From the NCBI GenBank assembly GCA_045587445.1, contig JAZNCH010000067.1:1-14588 (forward strand): a stretch of DNA of 14,588 bases, read 5' to 3'. The translations under genes were made by a program, and so were the position numbers. This DNA is from RGIG1995 sp045587445 (GTDB lineage Bacteria; Bacillota; Clostridia; Oscillospirales; CAG-272). Under the pieces are notes generated by a model, which saw nothing but the letters and a program-made list of their open reading frames with translations, did no database searches and was not told the origin of the DNA. Numbering within the stretch: position 1 is the first letter of the stretch; the number at the start of each line of letters is the position of its first letter. Shown one piece after another: positions 13,392 to 14,588 of the stretch.

Positions 13392-14032
13392 CGAAAGATA
13401 AAAGGCTAAAACTTAAAGCTGTTGAGGTTGCGAACAGATTAAAAGAGCATTATTCGTCGGAATGTGCTCTTGAATATCAGGGCGAACCTTGGAAACTGCT
13501 TGTTCTTGCAAGGCTGTCGGCTCAATGTACGGATAAGCGCGTGAATATTGTTGCAGTTCCTCTTTTTAAGGCTTTTCCTACGCTTGAAGCTATGGCGGAG
13601 AGCGATATAACTCTTCTTGAAGAGATAGTGAAGCCGTGCGGACTGTACAGAATGAAAGCTAAAGAGATAAAGCAAAGCTGTCAGATGCTTGTAGATAGGT
13701 TTGACGGTCGTGTTCCCGGTACTATGGAAGAACTGCTTGAATTGCCGGGGGTGGGCAGAAAAATTGCAAACCTAATTATAGGCGACATCTACGGTAAGCC
13801 TGCTGTAGTTGCAGATACGCATTGTATACGCATATCGGGCAGACTGGGATTTACCGATTTTGACGAGAAATCGCCCATTAAGGTTGAGAGGGCTTTGAAA
13901 AATTATCTTCCTGAAGAGGAGCAGTCGGATTTCTGCCACAGAATAGTGCAGTTTGGCAGAGAAGTATGCTCCTCACGTTCGCCTAAATGCGACCAGTGTT
14001 TTATGGCAGATTTGTGCGAAATGAAAAAATGA
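13388..14032 (+). CDS. nth: endonuclease III, base-excision DNA glycosylase/AP lyase
   Basis: 214 residues, usual length. The helix-hairpin-helix LPGVGRKIANLI (119-130) contains the catalytic Lys K125. The catalytic Asp is D143 in VVADTHCIRI. The C terminus holds the [4Fe-4S] ligands C194, C201, C204 and C210 in the standard C-x6-C-x2-C-x5-C spacing. The enzyme removes oxidised pyrimidines and nicks the abasic site. The ATG overlaps the proA stop by 4 nt, so it is the third gene of the proBA unit. I see no functional reason for the pairing beyond shared transcription. Confidence 0.96.
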   Translation: MTKDKRLKLKAVEVANRLKEHYSSECALEYQGEPWKLLVLARLSAQCTDKRVNIVAVPLFKAFPTLEAMAESDITLLEEIVKPCGLYRMKAKEIKQSCQMLVDRFDGRVPGTMEELLELPGVGRKIANLIIGDIYGKPAVVADTHCIRISGRLGFTDFDEKSPIKVERALKNYLPEEEQSDFCHRIVQFGREVCSSRSPKCDQCFMADLCEMKK

Positions 14033-14047
14033 TATAACAATTGATTT

Positions 14048-14084
14048 AAAGAGTTGATTTTTTGCGAAATCGGCTCTTTTTTTC
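14048..14084 (+). terminator. strong intrinsic terminator after nth
   Basis: A 13-bp stem (14048-14060 with 14067-14079, two G-U pairs) and a 6-nt loop are followed by a T run to 14083. It closes the proB-proA-nth unit. Confidence 0.85.
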
Positions 14085-14120
14085 ATTTATTCTAAAAGCA
14101 AAGACAAACTATTCAATAAA

Positions 14121-14267
14121 GACGACCTCATCTGTCGCACCGCTTAAAGAAAAACGAAAACAAAATTCATTTTAGGGACGACACTTTCTCTCACCGGATA
14201 AGGTGTCGAGGCAGTGTACAAATTTTACTTATCTTATATCTTTGCCTGCCGAGATGGATGATGTCGT
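14121..14267 (+). ncRNA. possible structured RNA or small palindromic element of unknown type
   Basis: In the gene-free stretch 14085-14327 there is a nested fold. The outer arms 14122-14136 and 14253-14267 pair at 14 of 15 positions, two as G-U. Inside, 14179-14186 pairs with 14201-14208 (8 bp, one G-U), and directly beside it 14209-14214 pairs with 14242-14247. The G-U pairs are valid only for a plus-strand transcript. The paired parts are GC-richer than the surrounding DNA. No protein frame longer than about 30 codons fits. It matches no RNA family I recognise. No promoter for it is evident, and it follows a strong terminator. Confidence 0.3.
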
Positions 14268-14327
14268 TATAAAAGGATGTAATTGGCTTGAAGTACAAAA
14301 AATCTTTTTCGTAACTTGTTTTTCGTA

Positions 14328-14357
14328 TTGACAAAAGTTTGTTTAATGTGATATAAT
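14328..14357 (+). promoter_or_regulatory. sigma-A promoter of the MinD-like gene
   Basis: Perfect TTGACA (14328-14333) and TATAAT (14352-14357) with an 18-nt spacer and a TG before the -10. The start codon is about 40 nt past the expected transcription start. A very long Shine-Dalgarno (GGGGGTGG, 14391-14398) lies 5 nt from the ATG. Confidence 0.85.
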
Positions 14358-14403
14358 TACAATGATATAGTTGTATTTTGCGGAAAAATCGGGGGTGGAC
14401 AAA

Positions 14404-14588
14404 ATGTCGTGCAGAGTTGTTACCGTTACCTCATTCAAGGGCGGTGTAGGTAAGTCCACCGTTGCCGCAAACCTTGCTCTCTCGTGGGCAATGGCAGGAA
14501 AAAAGACCTTGCTTGTCGATTGCGATTTCCGTATGAGAAGCCTTGACGTATTGCTCGGTCTTGAAAATGAAATTGTACACGATTCGGG
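14404..14588 (+). CDS. minD: MinD/ParA-family ATPase, N-terminal fragment (runs off right edge)
   Basis: Only 61 complete codons are visible. The deviant Walker A KGGVGKST (12-19) carries both the signature and catalytic lysines. The Walker A' region LLVDCDFRMRSLDVLLGLEN (36-55) and EIVHDS match the MinD pattern (VLIDTDLGLRNLD..MGLEN.IVYD) better than ParA or Soj. MinD is a membrane-associated ATPase that places MinC to block polar division. It begins a new transcription unit with its own consensus promoter. The first residues MSCRVVTVTSFKGG differ slightly from the usual MGxVIVVTSGKGG, so a related MinD-like paralogue cannot be excluded without the C-terminal amphipathic helix. Confidence 0.75.
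   Translation, partial: MSCRVVTVTSFKGGVGKSTVAANLALSWAMAGKKTLLVDCDFRMRSLDVLLGLENEIVHDS

Noticed and set aside
14100..14300. Short minus-strand peptides in the gap before the MinD-like gene
   Set aside because: Every frame is broken by stops within about 30 codons and none has a start with a ribosome site; the pairing structure explains the region better.
1..14588. CRISPR array, prophage or defence island
   Set aside because: No regularly spaced repeats, integrase, phage structural or nuclease-toxin genes are visible; the window is mostly core chromosome.

Overview
The window looks like chromosomal DNA from a low-GC, spore-forming Gram-positive of class Clostridia, probably an uncultured gut lineage. 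The evidence is a complete SpoIVB sporulation protease, a zapA-DUF4321-maf-mreBCD-PBP2 cluster in a clostridial arrangement, consensus sigma-A promoters, strong Shine-Dalgarno sites and AT-rich intergenic DNA. No species can be assigned from the sequence alone.

Layout. Positions 1-321 hold a wrecked ISL3-type insertion sequence that abuts the 3' end of spoIVB (minus, 328-1569). spoIVB has a good sigma-G-type promoter. Divergent from it is a membrane-anchored VanY/M15-like protein (1797-2888, plus) that keeps the fold signature but lacks two catalytic-site residues. It converges on an orphan AraC-family regulator (minus) across a probably bidirectional terminator. A lone tRNA with a CAU anticodon (4088-4164, minus) has its own consensus promoter and terminator.

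From 11158 down to 4286, all on the minus strand, lies one compact cell-shape and division operon: zapA, a DUF4321 membrane protein, maf, mreB, mreC, mreD, the class B transpeptidase PBP2, and a BspA-like leucine-rich-repeat probable lipoprotein. Gaps are at most 28 nt and two junctions overlap. It combines Z-ring assembly (ZapA), the MreB/C/D elongation scaffold and the peptidoglycan transpeptidase. The MreB is unusual: it departs from the family at three positions of the ATP-hydrolysis site.

Divergent from zapA is proB-proA-nth (plus, 11321-14032), giving glutamate to glutamate-5-semialdehyde for proline synthesis plus the base-excision glycosylase endonuclease III. It starts at a TTGAAA-17-TATAAT promoter and ends at a strong terminator. 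A 320-nt gene-free stretch follows. It contains a nested inverted-repeat structure whose changed base pairs are G-U pairs on the plus strand (possible structured RNA or small palindromic element), then a consensus promoter and the first 61 codons of a MinD/ParA-type ATPase that runs off the right edge.

I see no clear, wholly new multi-gene system. The points most worth a second look are the MreB with altered catalytic residues, the VanY-like pseudoenzyme, the structured element before the MinD-like gene, and the LRR protein attached to the elongation operon.
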